Source: Clostridia bacterium
Lineage (GTDB): Bacteria; Bacillota; Clostridia; Christensenellales; UBA1242
Direction of reading: 5' to 3'
DNA: 44,241 nt
Assembly: GCA_022793335.1 (NCBI GenBank)
Contig: JAAWCQ010000006.1
Coordinates: 1-44,241, forward strand
Shown here: positions 1 through 7,877 of the stretch, piece after piece
How positions within the stretch are numbered: position 1 is the stretch's first letter
Layout: every line of letters starts with the position of its first letter
The notes under the pieces: generated by a model
Seen by the model: the letters and a program-made list of their open reading frames with translations, nothing else
Told to the model about the DNA's origin: nothing
The model's database searches: none
Made by a program: the position numbers and the translations under genes

Positions 1-91
1 ACTTTATAGATTTGTGTTCTATTTCAATTCTTGTACATACTTTACTATTTAATTTTCATTGTTCGGCTACCTCTTCCGAGTTAGCTTTTAT

Positions 92-121
92 ATGTTACCA
101 CATTTATATTCACATTGTCAA
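92..121 (-). promoter_or_regulatory. Minus-strand promoter leaving the window
   Basis: Reading the minus strand, TTGACA (116-121) is followed after 18 nt by TAACAT (92-97). The predicted RNA starts near 85 and immediately contains a small hairpin: GCTAACTC, loop GGAA, GAGGTAGC, with one mismatch. The downstream gene is outside the window. Confidence 0.55.
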
Positions 122-271
122 CACTTTTTTAAAACTTTTTTTATCTTTTTATTCCTTTTTTTAATCTTTTTTTCTTTTGTCCCCACAACGCATGCGGGAG
201 GGTCTTATCATCGCTTATACAAACTCTAAAAAATCAATCATCTTGTCTTATTTTGAAGAATTATAAATAAA

Positions 272-301
272 AAAAAGATATAATTTTCATTACATCTTTT
301 T
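272..301 (-). terminator. Terminator after the cmk-linked unknown gene
   Basis: On the minus strand, AAAAAGATGTAAT, loop GAAA, then ATTATATCTTTTT forms a long A/U-rich hairpin with one G-U pair, followed by a U run. It lies just past the stop codon of the 308-1372 gene. The plus-strand side is also T-rich, so it could work in both directions. Confidence 0.7.
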
Positions 302-307
302 AATATT

Positions 308-1372
308 TTAATATCTTTCATCATCAGCATTATAATACATTTCGCTTTGACTTTCCATATCAACCAAATCTTTATAGAAAGTTAATAAATCTGCAAAATA
401 AGTTATACAAGCTTTTGCGTCAAGGTCTCTATGTTCAAATTTTAATTCTCTTGTAACGGCCTTAAATAAATCAAACACATCTCCCAAAGAGAATTCCCCT
501 TGCACAGTGGCAATATTATAAACATTTTTTATCAAGTCTTCGCTAAATTGTCGTCTGTCAATTGGTTGTTGCCCTTTTATATATGGACTTGGTTTAACTT
601 TTACAACTTTTGAAATTTGGTCAAGAGAATGATTTTCTTTTAAAGAATAGCGAAGCTGCATAAGTCCAGCAAGAATATCACTTATTGCTCTGTTGTAAAC
701 ATACATTCTAAGCATATTTAAATCATAGTTTTTAACTTGTTGTTTAAACTGCATCATTTTCTTATCAGCCAAAGTTTCATCTTTTTCATGCACTGCATTT
801 TTATATTGTTCAAATATATTATAATAAGGTGATTTCTTATCATACTTACATAAAGTGTTGTAAGTGCTCAAAGCGTTTTCAACAAGTGCTTCATTAAAAT
901 CAGTATGAATATGTGAAGGATCAACTTCGTTAAACGCTAAAAGGTTGTCTAAAAGAATATCCTTTTTTATTTCTTCAAGATTAAACCCCTTCTTCAAAAG
1001 CATTTCCATTTCATTATTTAAAACTTTAAAAGAAGTAGCTCTTTTGTATGGGTCTTCAACTGTGTTTAATACATAATTGATTTCACAAGCGAGCTTATAG
1101 ACTTCTACTGGATTATAGAAAAGAGCTTCTCTGTCTAAAGCGCCAATATCAATTTGATGTAGACGTTCTATTCTTCTTTGTTCCATAGAGCCACCAACAA
1201 CAAAGTTATTTACTCCTAAAATACTAGTTTTAAAATCGCTATAAAGCTTATAAGGGTCTCCGTTGAAGTCCAGCTTAATTGCATCATCAATTTTAACAAT
1301 TTTAGAAATCTCTCTTACGATTTTCTCTATAGAATGTATATTTGGATAATAATCTGCGCCAATTTTTGCCAT
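308..1372 (-). CDS. Hypothetical protein downstream of cmk
   Basis: A 354-residue soluble protein with no signal peptide, membrane segment or motif that I recognise; it is mostly alpha-helical by composition and rich in charged residues. The start is placed at the internal methionine of MAKIGADYYP because GAGGTG sits 4 nt before that ATG. A longer frame opens at 1420 but would overlap the end of cmk and lacks a ribosome site. It follows cmk by 37 nt on the same strand, so the two are probably co-transcribed from the cmk promoter, and a hairpin terminator follows its stop codon. A role linked to nucleotide metabolism or translation is only a guess from position. Confidence 0.85.
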   Translation of the reverse strand: MAKIGADYYPNIHSIEKIVREISKIVKIDDAIKLDFNGDPYKLYSDFKTSILGVNNFVVGGSMEQRRIERLHQIDIGALDREALFYNPVEVYKLACEINYVLNTVEDPYKRATSFKVLNNEMEMLLKKGFNLEEIKKDILLDNLLAFNEVDPSHIHTDFNEALVENALSTYNTLCKYDKKSPYYNIFEQYKNAVHEKDETLADKKMMQFKQQVKNYDLNMLRMYVYNRAISDILAGLMQLRYSLKENHSLDQISKVVKVKPSPYIKGQQPIDRRQFSEDLIKNVYNIATVQGEFSLGDVFDLFKAVTRELKFEHRDLDAKACITYFADLLTFYKDLVDMESQSEMYYNADDERY

Positions 1373-1409
1373 TTTGCACCTCATTAGTTTTATTTTATCA
1401 TAAAACCAT

Positions 1410-2069
1410 TCACTTTTCAAGTTTTAATTTTATAATTTCTAAACAATTTTCAACTACTTCTTCAATTGTCATATCGCTTGTATCTAAAATAACAGCATCA
1501 TCTGCAGGTTTTAAAGGTGCTACGGCACGGTGTTCATCGGCATAATCTCTTGCCATAATATCCTTTAAAATTTCTTCATAAGTCTCACCTTCAACCTGTT
1601 TAAAGCGTCTGTTTGCGCGTTCTTCTGGAGAGGCAATCATAAAAATTTTAATTTGAGCATTTGGCAAAACTACTGTGCCAATATCTCTACCATCCATGAT
1701 GCAATTATATTCATTGGCAAAATCACGCTGGATATCAAGAATGCGTTCTCTTACCGCTTTGAAGGATGAGATATGTGACGCCATATTTGAAATTTCTTCC
1801 TGTCTAAGTAAAGGTGTATAATCAATTCCATCAACAATCACATGTTGCTCATCACCCACAAACTTTATTTCAATGGTTTTTAATTGTTTGAGAAATTCCT
1901 CTGCCCGCTCTTCATTTAACGCTCCTAAATTTTTGTCTCTATAAGAACAAGCCATTCCTCTATATATAGAGCCAGTATTCAACACCCTATAATCAAGTTT
2001 TTTAGACAGAATTTCTGCTATTGTGCTCTTTCCACTGCCTGCTGGCCCATCAATTGCAACATTTATCAT
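1410..2069 (-). CDS. cmk: Cytidylate kinase
   Basis: Phosphorylates CMP and dCMP to the diphosphates with ATP, in pyrimidine salvage and CTP/dCTP supply in the cytoplasm. The 219-residue length is normal for the family. The N-terminus carries the P-loop GPAGSGKST (residues 8-16), followed by the NMP-binding segment LNTGSIYRGMA, where most homologues have DTGAMYR. The CMP-recognition motif DGRDIGTVV lies in the middle. The C-terminal region has an ASPEERANRR lid segment and the typical R-D...PLKPADDAVILDTS ending. The start has AAGGAG 7 nt upstream. In many Clostridia cmk sits next to plsC and an S1-domain gene; here those are about 15 kb away. Confidence 0.97.
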   Translation of the reverse strand: MINVAIDGPAGSGKSTIAEILSKKLDYRVLNTGSIYRGMACSYRDKNLGALNEERAEEFLKQLKTIEIKFVGDEQHVIVDGIDYTPLLRQEEISNMASHISSFKAVRERILDIQRDFANEYNCIMDGRDIGTVVLPNAQIKIFMIASPEERANRRFKQVEGETYEEILKDIMARDYADEHRAVAPLKPADDAVILDTSDMTIEEVVENCLEIIKLKLEK

Positions 2070-2095
2070 ATAAATCTCCTTTTCATCAGTATTAT

Positions 2096-2124
2096 ATTAT
2101 ACCTAAATATTATAATTTTGACAA
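2096..2124 (-). promoter_or_regulatory. cmk promoter
   Basis: On the minus strand, TTGTCA (2119-2124), a 17-nt spacer and TATAAT (2096-2101). The predicted start near 2089 leaves a leader of about 20 nt that holds the AAGGAG ribosome site of cmk. Confidence 0.75.
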
Positions 2125-2142
2125 ACATTTGATAAAAAAGAT

Positions 2143-2171
2143 TTTACAAATTTAAACAAACTTATTAAAAT
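2143..2171 (+). promoter_or_regulatory. Promoter giving a leaderless glycosylase mRNA
   Basis: TTTACA (2143-2148), a 17-nt spacer, then TAAAAT (2166-2171). Only 7 nt separate the -10 box from the ATG at 2179, so transcription should start at or next to the start codon. No Shine-Dalgarno sequence is present. Confidence 0.7.
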
Positions 2172-2178
2172 AAAACTT

Positions 2179-2658
2179 ATGGAAATTAAAGAAAATTATT
2201 CTGGCTTTCAGCCCTTTATAGACGAAAATAGTGAAATCTTGATTTTGGGAAGTTTTCCTTCAGTTAAATCTCGCCAAAACAATTTTTATTATGGGAATTC
2301 AAGAAATCGTTTTTGGAAGGTTTTAGCTTCCGCTTTTAATGAAGAATGTCCTCAAACAATTGAAGAAAAGAAAATGCTGTGTCAAAGACATAAAATTGCA
2401 CTTTGGGATGTTTTTTGGCAAAGTGATTTAAAGGGCTCTAGTGACCAGACATTGTCAAAATCAAACATTGTTTTAAGCGACCTGAATGGCTTAATAAAAC
2501 GATATCCAAACATTAAAAAAATTCTTTGTAATGGAGCACTTGCTTATGACACACTCACAAAGAATTTTAATTTCAATATTGAAATAAAAAAACTCCACTC
2601 AACAAGCCCAGCATGCGTGAATTTTAATCTTGATGAGTGGATAACAAATTTAAAATAA
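2179..2658 (+). CDS. Hypoxanthine (deoxyinosine)-DNA glycosylase
   Basis: Likely removes hypoxanthine (deaminated adenine) from DNA at the start of base-excision repair. The 159-residue protein fits the UDG-superfamily family 6 enzymes: near the N-terminus it has ILILGSFPSVKSR followed by FYYGNSRNRFWKVL, where the Asn-containing motif is the expected catalytic region. LWDVFWQSD follows in the middle, and LHSTSPA near the C-terminus occupies the place of the family's HPLPSTSPA-like loop. It stands alone, divergent from cmk. The start is fixed by a consensus promoter whose -10 box is 7 nt from the ATG, implying a leaderless message. The family assignment comes from motif recognition; mismatch-uracil (MUG-like) specificity is an alternative. 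Confidence 0.85.
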   Translation: MEIKENYSGFQPFIDENSEILILGSFPSVKSRQNNFYYGNSRNRFWKVLASAFNEECPQTIEEKKMLCQRHKIALWDVFWQSDLKGSSDQTLSKSNIVLSDLNGLIKRYPNIKKILCNGALAYDTLTKNFNFNIEIKKLHSTSPACVNFNLDEWITNLK

Positions 2659-2685
2659 ATTTATTAAAACAAGATTTATAGCGTT

Positions 2686-3069
2686 TCAATTTTCAAATAA
2701 AGCACTATAAATTTCTTTTGTCGTATTTATTGCCTTAAATAGACTTGGAAGGCATATTTTTGTAACATTTTCATCATCAATAGAAGCTATTAACGAGCCA
2801 ACATTGACAGCAATTTCATTGAGTGATTTGATAAGCTCAAAATTGTTTGGATAGTCATAATCATTTGTTGAACCATCATTTTCACCAAGCTCTTCGATTT
2901 CAATAAAAGTATCTTTCATAAGTGCCCTAACAAGCACCTGTCCTTCCTTACTAAACTTTTGACAATCTTCAACATTTCCATCATTTAAAGCCATTTCACT
3001 TTTAATAAAAGCTTTATTCGCATTTGAAGAAGCCTCTAAAAGCTCTGCATACAACGCCAAATTTTCCAT
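2686..3069 (-). CDS. Small hypothetical protein
   Basis: A 127-residue acidic soluble protein, predicted mainly helical, with no recognised domain. It has no signal peptide or membrane segment. GAGGTG lies 6 nt before the ATG, so translation is well supported. It is preceded by its own promoter and sits downstream of the large surface protein on the same strand. The helical, acidic composition resembles small chaperone-like proteins, but no specific family can be claimed. Confidence 0.75.
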   Translation of the reverse strand: MENLALYAELLEASSNANKAFIKSEMALNDGNVEDCQKFSKEGQVLVRALMKDTFIEIEELGENDGSTNDYDYPNNFELIKSLNEIAVNVGSLIASIDDENVTKICLPSLFKAINTTKEIYSALFEN

Positions 3070-3148
3070 TTAACTCACCTCATTTTTATATATGATTTTT
3101 AAAATATTTATTATCATAATATCATTTTACTTTAAAAAACACAATTAT

Positions 3149-3177
3149 TTTATCGTTTTATTGCAAAATATTGTCAA
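3149..3177 (-). promoter_or_regulatory. Promoter of the 127-residue gene
   Basis: On the minus strand, TTGACA (3172-3177), a 17-nt spacer and GATAAA (3149-3154). It lies immediately after the stop codon of the upstream surface-protein gene and would give a leader of about 70 nt. Confidence 0.6.
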
Positions 3178-3190
3178 TTTTACTTAATTA

Positions 3191-5629
3191 TTATATTTTC
3201 GTGTAGCCAGTTATATCACTATCAAACCTAAAGTCCTCACCAGCAAGCCAAACCAGACCGCTTGGAATTGGTCTGCCATTACTTAATGCTGACCAGTTTG
3301 TAAAGTTGTCACCTTTGCAATATTTGGCGCCATTTATTTCAAAAACACAGTTTATTAAATCTATATTTCCCGCAAAGAGTCCGTGATTTAAATTCGATTG
3401 TATATTTGCAGCTGCAAAGCAATCATTTATTGAAGAAGTTGTTTGTGAATATCCAACAAACGCTCCAACACTATTTCCGGTTTTTTCAATATCACCTTGA
3501 TAAGCGGATGCACTTAAATTAAACAAATTGTCTGCTCTTCCTATCAAGCCTCCAACATAATCTGCCCCCTTCAAATTTGCAGCAACACTACAGCATGAAA
3601 TTGAATTATATGCACCATTTATAATGCCAATAAAACCACCAACATTATTATTTCCTACTATCTTTTTATTTAAATCTAAATGTAAATAACAGTTTGAAAT
3701 AGACACATTATTTTCAAGCCTACCAACAAAGCCACCGACATTATCATTTGCATTTATTTCAATGCTGCTTGAACAGTTGATAATCTCTGCATTGCCTGCC
3801 ATTCCAACCAAACCACCCACATTGTCATCGCCACAAACTTTGCCATTCAAAAGTCGTATATTTTTTATTATAGCTTTATTTGTTTTGCTTTCGCCAAGCA
3901 CCTGTCCAAACAAGCCTTGATAATTTGATTTATTTGCTTCAATAGCCTCAATATTTAAGCCAACAATTGCATACCCATGCCCATCATAAGAGCCTTTAAA
4001 TGAATAGCTGGCGTTTCCGATTGCCTTCCAAACCTTTGAAGAAAGGTCTATAGATTTTGTTTGAACAAAGCTGCCCAAAACATCTCTGCTTTCACTTTGA
4101 GCTGCAATCCATGCCAAGTTTTCAGCACAAGAGATTTCATACACTCCATTGCTTAATCTAGGTTGTATTATATAATTTGCCCAAGTATCTTGCCACTCTG
4201 CATGATAAGCAGCATTTGCGTCAGACATCAATATATCTTCTGTCGCAAAAGTATTCATTCCCGAATCATACCAGCCTTTAAAAATATACCCCTTTTTGAA
4301 AGGAATAGGAAGCTGTCCATATCGCTGATTATACTGAATAGATTTAGTTGCAATATCGCCATTTATAGTCCAACCATTTAAGCTTGGCAAAGTGCCACCC
4401 TTAGCATACAAAGACAAAGTATAATTGTTTATCTTCCAAATTGCGTAAAGTCGTATACTTCCCCCTGGCACAAGATTTTTCACCACTTGCTCATCAGTAT
4501 ATTTGGCGGTGGTATCTTGACTTGATAAATTCCAACCCAAAAAGCTGTAACCTTTTCTTGTAAAATTATTGTTTAATAAATTTTTCTCTGCATCATATAA
4601 GAAACCTTGATTTTGCATGTTACCAGAGCCGCCATTTGCATCAAATACCACAGTATAAGTTAAAGCTTTCCACACAGCATATAAAGGAAAATCACCATTT
4701 GTTGACAAATTTAAAACTTTCTGACCTTGAGTATATACTACAGTTTTACCTTCAGAAGAAGTATCCCAGCCTTGAAAGCTATAACCCGTTCTTAAAAAAT
4801 TTACTGTCTTTAAATTTTCACTTATATCATAAGTAAAAACTTGAGATTGACTTATATCTCCTTCACTGGTGCTTCCGCCTTTACCGTAAAATATTACATT
4901 GTAAGTATTTGCTCTCCACCTTGCAAATATTGTGTGAGTATTTTGAGAAACTAAAGCTGTTGAAGAATAAACTCTAGTGCCACCTGTTGTTTCTGTATAC
5001 CACCCTAGAAATTCATAGCCTGTTCTTGTCGGCGTTGGAAGAGTGCCATAGGTTGAATTTAGCTCAAGAAACTTTGAAACTTCTGATCCACTTCCAATCC
5101 ATTCACTAGATGCATCTATTCTTCCACCTCTTGCATTAAACCATACTTTGACGCTTGTTGCCTCCCACTGAGCATACAAATAAAGGTCTTTATTATTATC
5201 CCAATAATATGCTGTATATCCATATAAACTATAATTATTAAAATAATTGTCGATATTAGTTAAATCCCAGTAATCATATTCAACATTATAATTTAAAACA
5301 GAAGATTCCCCTGCTTTCCAGCCTAAAAATTTATAACCTTCTCTTTCTTCTGGCGAAGTTAAAAAAAGATATGTTTCAAATTCTTCAGAAAAGTTTGCAT
5401 ATATAGCAATTGGATTATCTATGTATTCTTCCATATCATATTTTGTTGTTTTATTTCTTGACTCATCCACTGTGTAAATATTGTAGGTTGAGGCTTGTGT
5501 GATATTCATTTTGTCTTGTGACAATTTTATATTTTTATTTCCATCAAAAAAGTTTAACAACAAAAAAGACAAAACAATAAGAAAAAATGAAAAAATAATG
5601 AATGAAAAACAATTTAAAGCTTTTTTCAT
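3191..5629 (-). CDS. Surface protein with InlB-type repeats and GLUG motifs
   Basis: A large exported protein of 812 residues. Residues about 4-26 form a hydrophobic signal or membrane anchor (FSFIIFSFFLIVLSFLLLNF). Residues about 70-480 contain a series of Listeria-Bacteroides (InlB B-type) repeats, recognised by the recurring pattern GY.F.GW, as in TRTGYEFLGWYTETTG and TRKGYSFLGW. The C-terminal third has GLUG-type motifs such as NVGGLVGMAGNAEIINCSS and NVGGFVGRLENNVSISNC. Such proteins act outside the cell, often in adhesion or matrix binding. No LPXTG sorting signal is visible, so it is probably held by its N-terminal anchor or released. The start follows AGGAGG by 4 nt; a methionine six codons earlier is less likely. 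Confidence 0.92.
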   Translation of the reverse strand: MKKALNCFSFIIFSFFLIVLSFLLLNFFDGNKNIKLSQDKMNITQASTYNIYTVDESRNKTTKYDMEEYIDNPIAIYANFSEEFETYLFLTSPEEREGYKFLGWKAGESSVLNYNVEYDYWDLTNIDNYFNNYSLYGYTAYYWDNNKDLYLYAQWEATSVKVWFNARGGRIDASSEWIGSGSEVSKFLELNSTYGTLPTPTRTGYEFLGWYTETTGGTRVYSSTALVSQNTHTIFARWRANTYNVIFYGKGGSTSEGDISQSQVFTYDISENLKTVNFLRTGYSFQGWDTSSEGKTVVYTQGQKVLNLSTNGDFPLYAVWKALTYTVVFDANGGSGNMQNQGFLYDAEKNLLNNNFTRKGYSFLGWNLSSQDTTAKYTDEQVVKNLVPGGSIRLYAIWKINNYTLSLYAKGGTLPSLNGWTINGDIATKSIQYNQRYGQLPIPFKKGYIFKGWYDSGMNTFATEDILMSDANAAYHAEWQDTWANYIIQPRLSNGVYEISCAENLAWIAAQSESRDVLGSFVQTKSIDLSSKVWKAIGNASYSFKGSYDGHGYAIVGLNIEAIEANKSNYQGLFGQVLGESKTNKAIIKNIRLLNGKVCGDDNVGGLVGMAGNAEIINCSSSIEINANDNVGGFVGRLENNVSISNCYLHLDLNKKIVGNNNVGGFIGIINGAYNSISCCSVAANLKGADYVGGLIGRADNLFNLSASAYQGDIEKTGNSVGAFVGYSQTTSSINDCFAAANIQSNLNHGLFAGNIDLINCVFEINGAKYCKGDNFTNWSALSNGRPIPSGLVWLAGEDFRFDSDITGYTKI

Positions 5630-5684
5630 TTGTCCTCCTAATTCCAATAAAAAACGCTTATCTTTTTTATGTTTTTATATAATT

Positions 5685-5712
5685 ATTATAAATAATTTTT
5701 TGATTTTTTCAA
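5685..5712 (-). promoter_or_regulatory. Promoter of the InlB-repeat protein
   Basis: On the minus strand, TTGAAA (5707-5712), a 16-nt spacer and TATAAT (5685-5690), giving a leader of about 50 nt that carries AGGAGG. Confidence 0.65.
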
Positions 5713-5772
5713 TAATTTCATCTAAATTGTCATTCTTTTTTTAAAAAAAACGACAAAATTCTTAATTTAAAT

Positions 5773-5800
5773 TTGATTTTTTTTAGTTTCATGCTAAAAT
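5773..5800 (+). promoter_or_regulatory. Promoter giving a leaderless ygjV-like mRNA
   Basis: TTGATT (5773-5778), a 16-nt spacer, and TAAAAT (5795-5800) with an upstream TGC that makes it an extended -10. The ATG at 5809 is 8 nt beyond the -10 box, and there is no Shine-Dalgarno sequence. Confidence 0.65.
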
Positions 5801-5808
5801 ACAAAATT

Positions 5809-6456
5809 ATGGCATTGTATATTGTTTCACAAGTTTTAATGGGACTGGGAATGACAATTGACCTTTCAAGCCGAATAATGAAAAGCAAGAAATTTATTCT
5901 TGTTTATATGACGCTTGCAAGTGTTTTTTATGTTTCATCTTATCTTTGTCAAAACAGTCCTCTGCCCGCAGTTGCAAACGCTTGCAATCTTGTGCGTGGG
6001 ATAAGCTATCTTTATCTTGATAAAAAGGCTATGCCTTTTAAATATTATTTAATTCCTATGGCAATTATTTTTTGCGGCTTTGGTGTGGCAATTGGGTTTT
6101 TATGGCGTGATAATATGGACATAATCATGATTGTTTCGATACTCTTATGCACTATCTGCCTTGCTTTTAAAAATCTTTTAGTTGTCAGAATAGGGCTTAT
6201 TGCAAATAGCTCTATTTGGATCGCTTATAACGCATACATAGCCTCTTATGTAGGCGTAGCCTGCAATGTACTTAACATTATATTTGTGATTGCAGCCATC
6301 ATTTCCTATCATGTAATATTACCTAAGAAACAGGCCGCTTTAAATAACAACGAAAAAGCAGAAACAATAACATCTCAAACGGACGAACAGACAATAAAAA
6401 ATCTTGATCAAAAACAAAACAATGATGAAACAGATAAAAAAGAGACAGAAAAATAA
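5809..6456 (+). CDS. YgjV-family inner-membrane protein
   Basis: A 215-residue integral membrane protein with about five to six hydrophobic segments filling residues 1-170, followed by a hydrophilic, charged C-terminal tail of about 40 residues rich in N, D, E, K and Q. The pattern of short helices with LSSRIMKSKKFILVYM, NLVRGISYLYLDK and LANSSIWIAYNAYIASYVG matches the YgjV (Imp-YgjV) family, whose function is unknown. The methionine of MALYIVSQ is preferred because the promoter puts the transcript start directly at it; earlier in-frame starts lie inside the promoter. It is transcribed alone, divergent from the surface protein, and ends in a shared terminator with the convergent deaminase gene. 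Confidence 0.75.
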   Translation: MALYIVSQVLMGLGMTIDLSSRIMKSKKFILVYMTLASVFYVSSYLCQNSPLPAVANACNLVRGISYLYLDKKAMPFKYYLIPMAIIFCGFGVAIGFLWRDNMDIIMIVSILLCTICLAFKNLLVVRIGLIANSSIWIAYNAYIASYVGVACNVLNIIFVIAAIISYHVILPKKQAALNNNEKAETITSQTDEQTIKNLDQKQNNDETDKKETEK

Positions 6457-6470
6457 TCTGTCTTTTTTAT
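6435..6470. terminator. Bidirectional terminator between ygjV-like gene and cdd-like gene
   Basis: AGACAGA (6443-6449) pairs with TCTGTCT (6457-6463) and is flanked by an A run on the left and a T run on the right, so it can terminate both convergent genes. The 5' arm lies inside the last codons of the plus-strand gene. Confidence 0.8.
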
Positions 6471-6862
6471 ACTCTATCAGCCGCCCACCAATCTGGAACA
6501 AGCTGTTTTAATTTGATTGTTTTTTCTGTTTTTGCTGAAAGAAGAATTTCAATTTCACCACTATTTGCATCAAGTTGCATCAAAAGCTCTCTGCATGCAC
6601 AACAAGGTGAGCCAACATCTCCATTTTTGTCAACTGCTACAAGTTTTTTTATTTTACTTTCACCATGTGTAAGCATATTAAAAATTGCATTTCTTTCACC
6701 GCAAACGCCCAGTCCACAGGCTGTATCAACGCATACACCATAATAAACATTTCCACTTTCAGTTTCGATAGCTGCTGCCACCTGCCCGGCAGAAATAAGT
6801 GAGTTATATTCTTTATAATTGACAAATTTTAATGCGCTATCATAAAGCTCTTTCCAAGTCAT
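6467..6862 (-). CDS. cdd: Cytidine deaminase-like protein
   Basis: Hydrolytic deamination of cytidine or a related base or nucleoside, with a catalytic zinc. The 131-residue length fits the small tetrameric class. The zinc and catalytic signature is VCGERNAI, with Cys as ligand and Glu as proton shuttle, plus PCCACRE, which supplies two more cysteines; this is the C-x-E ... P-C-x-x-C pattern of tetrameric CDAs. The N-terminal substrate loop is altered (AGQVAAAIET), so substrate range cannot be fixed; a blasticidin-deaminase-like activity is possible. It starts 8 nt after the stop of the DUF2225 gene, using GGGGG inside that gap as ribosome site, so the pair is translated from one mRNA. Confidence 0.85.
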   Translation of the reverse strand: MTWKELYDSALKFVNYKEYNSLISAGQVAAAIETESGNVYYGVCVDTACGLGVCGERNAIFNMLTHGESKIKKLVAVDKNGDVGSPCCACRELLMQLDANSGEIEILLSAKTEKTIKLKQLVPDWWAADRV

Positions 6863-6870
6863 AAAGCCCC

Positions 6871-7833
6871 CTATTCTATCACAATTGGATTGTAAATCAA
6901 ATAAGCATTTTCGCCAGACTGTTGCAAATTATTCAGCACCATAAGTGCTTTGAGATAATCTTCTTCGTCAAGCCCGTAATCTTTTATGAGTTTTTCAATA
7001 GTAAAATTCCCAAAAGATAAATTTTCTCTTTCCCCAGTTTCCAAATATTTGCAAGCAGCAGCAAAATATTCATCTTGCATTTCATAAAATATTGGAGCAA
7101 GCATTGAACATTCAATATTAGAAAATTTGCTGTTTATTGTAAATAAAGCATTAAAATCAACAAACTCCATCTTTCTGTCAATGTCGTTCATAAGATAGTC
7201 TTTGCTGTCTAAAGCCAAAATAAGATTTCTTTCAAAATCCATTACCTTCTTGACCATTTGTGCTTGTGCATTATCTTTATTTTCTTCAAGTTGAGCATTT
7301 AAATCAACTGTCAACATATCAAGATATTCTTGTGCTTTTTCAAATTCGCCATTTTTTCTTAACAAATCAACGCATTGCAATAAAATATCACCATCTTCAT
7401 CTCTAAATGCAATGTCAATCAACAAATTTAAAGCTTTTTTTCGATAAAGCTTTGTATTTTCTTCATCTTCGGCGTCTTCAAAAGTCCAACTTGCACCTAA
7501 ATACATTAAAGCTGCAGATTTTTGTTTTCCTGCCCTTTCATTTATCATTGCCGACAACAAATATTTTTTAACACTGTCAGACACCTGTGAATTTAACACC
7601 TCTTGATATGGTTGACTTTTGATAAATTCCTCATCAACGGCGCTTTGTTCTGATATGTCAAAATCGCAATAATGGCAGAATGGGCATTCTTGAATTGGTA
7701 TATTGACCGAGCCAAAATCACATCTTAGGTCAAGGTGTCTTTCTGCGCCAATTGTATTTGTGCTGTAATAAACATCTTGCACGCTTTCTTGTCCGCACAC
7801 AGCACACTTAAGCGAAACTTTTTCTATCTTCAT
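6871..7833 (-). CDS. DUF2225 zinc-binding protein
   Basis: A 320-residue cytoplasmic protein of unknown function. The N-terminus carries two zinc-knuckle pairs, CAVCGQ (about residue 10) and CPFCHYC (about residue 54), separated by the conserved RHLDLRCDFGS segment that marks the DUF2225 family. The remainder is helical with tetratricopeptide-like spacing, which suggests a protein-interaction scaffold. AAGGAG lies 5 nt before the ATG. It follows the ABC-ATPase/GT8 gene by 44 nt on the same strand with no convincing terminator between, so some read-through from the polysaccharide genes is possible. Confidence 0.85.
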   Translation of the reverse strand: MKIEKVSLKCAVCGQESVQDVYYSTNTIGAERHLDLRCDFGSVNIPIQECPFCHYCDFDISEQSAVDEEFIKSQPYQEVLNSQVSDSVKKYLLSAMINERAGKQKSAALMYLGASWTFEDAEDEENTKLYRKKALNLLIDIAFRDEDGDILLQCVDLLRKNGEFEKAQEYLDMLTVDLNAQLEENKDNAQAQMVKKVMDFERNLILALDSKDYLMNDIDRKMEFVDFNALFTINSKFSNIECSMLAPIFYEMQDEYFAAACKYLETGERENLSFGNFTIEKLIKDYGLDEEDYLKALMVLNNLQQSGENAYLIYNPIVIE

Positions 7834-7877
7834 ATTTACTCCTTATGACAGCTTAAAAAACTTTCAAACTCTATCAA

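Larger units (their letters stand above)
1..307. other. Left-edge non-coding region
   Basis: No open reading frame that starts and continues convincingly is visible here. The segment holds a minus-strand promoter directed out of the window (92-121), a T-rich tract around 120-180, a short GC-rich patch at about 180-208 containing the palindrome CGCATGCG, and the hairpin terminator of the next gene (272-301). The transcript leaving the window would begin near position 85 and show no usable start codon with an open frame before the edge, so its gene or RNA lies mostly outside. Confidence 0.5.
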
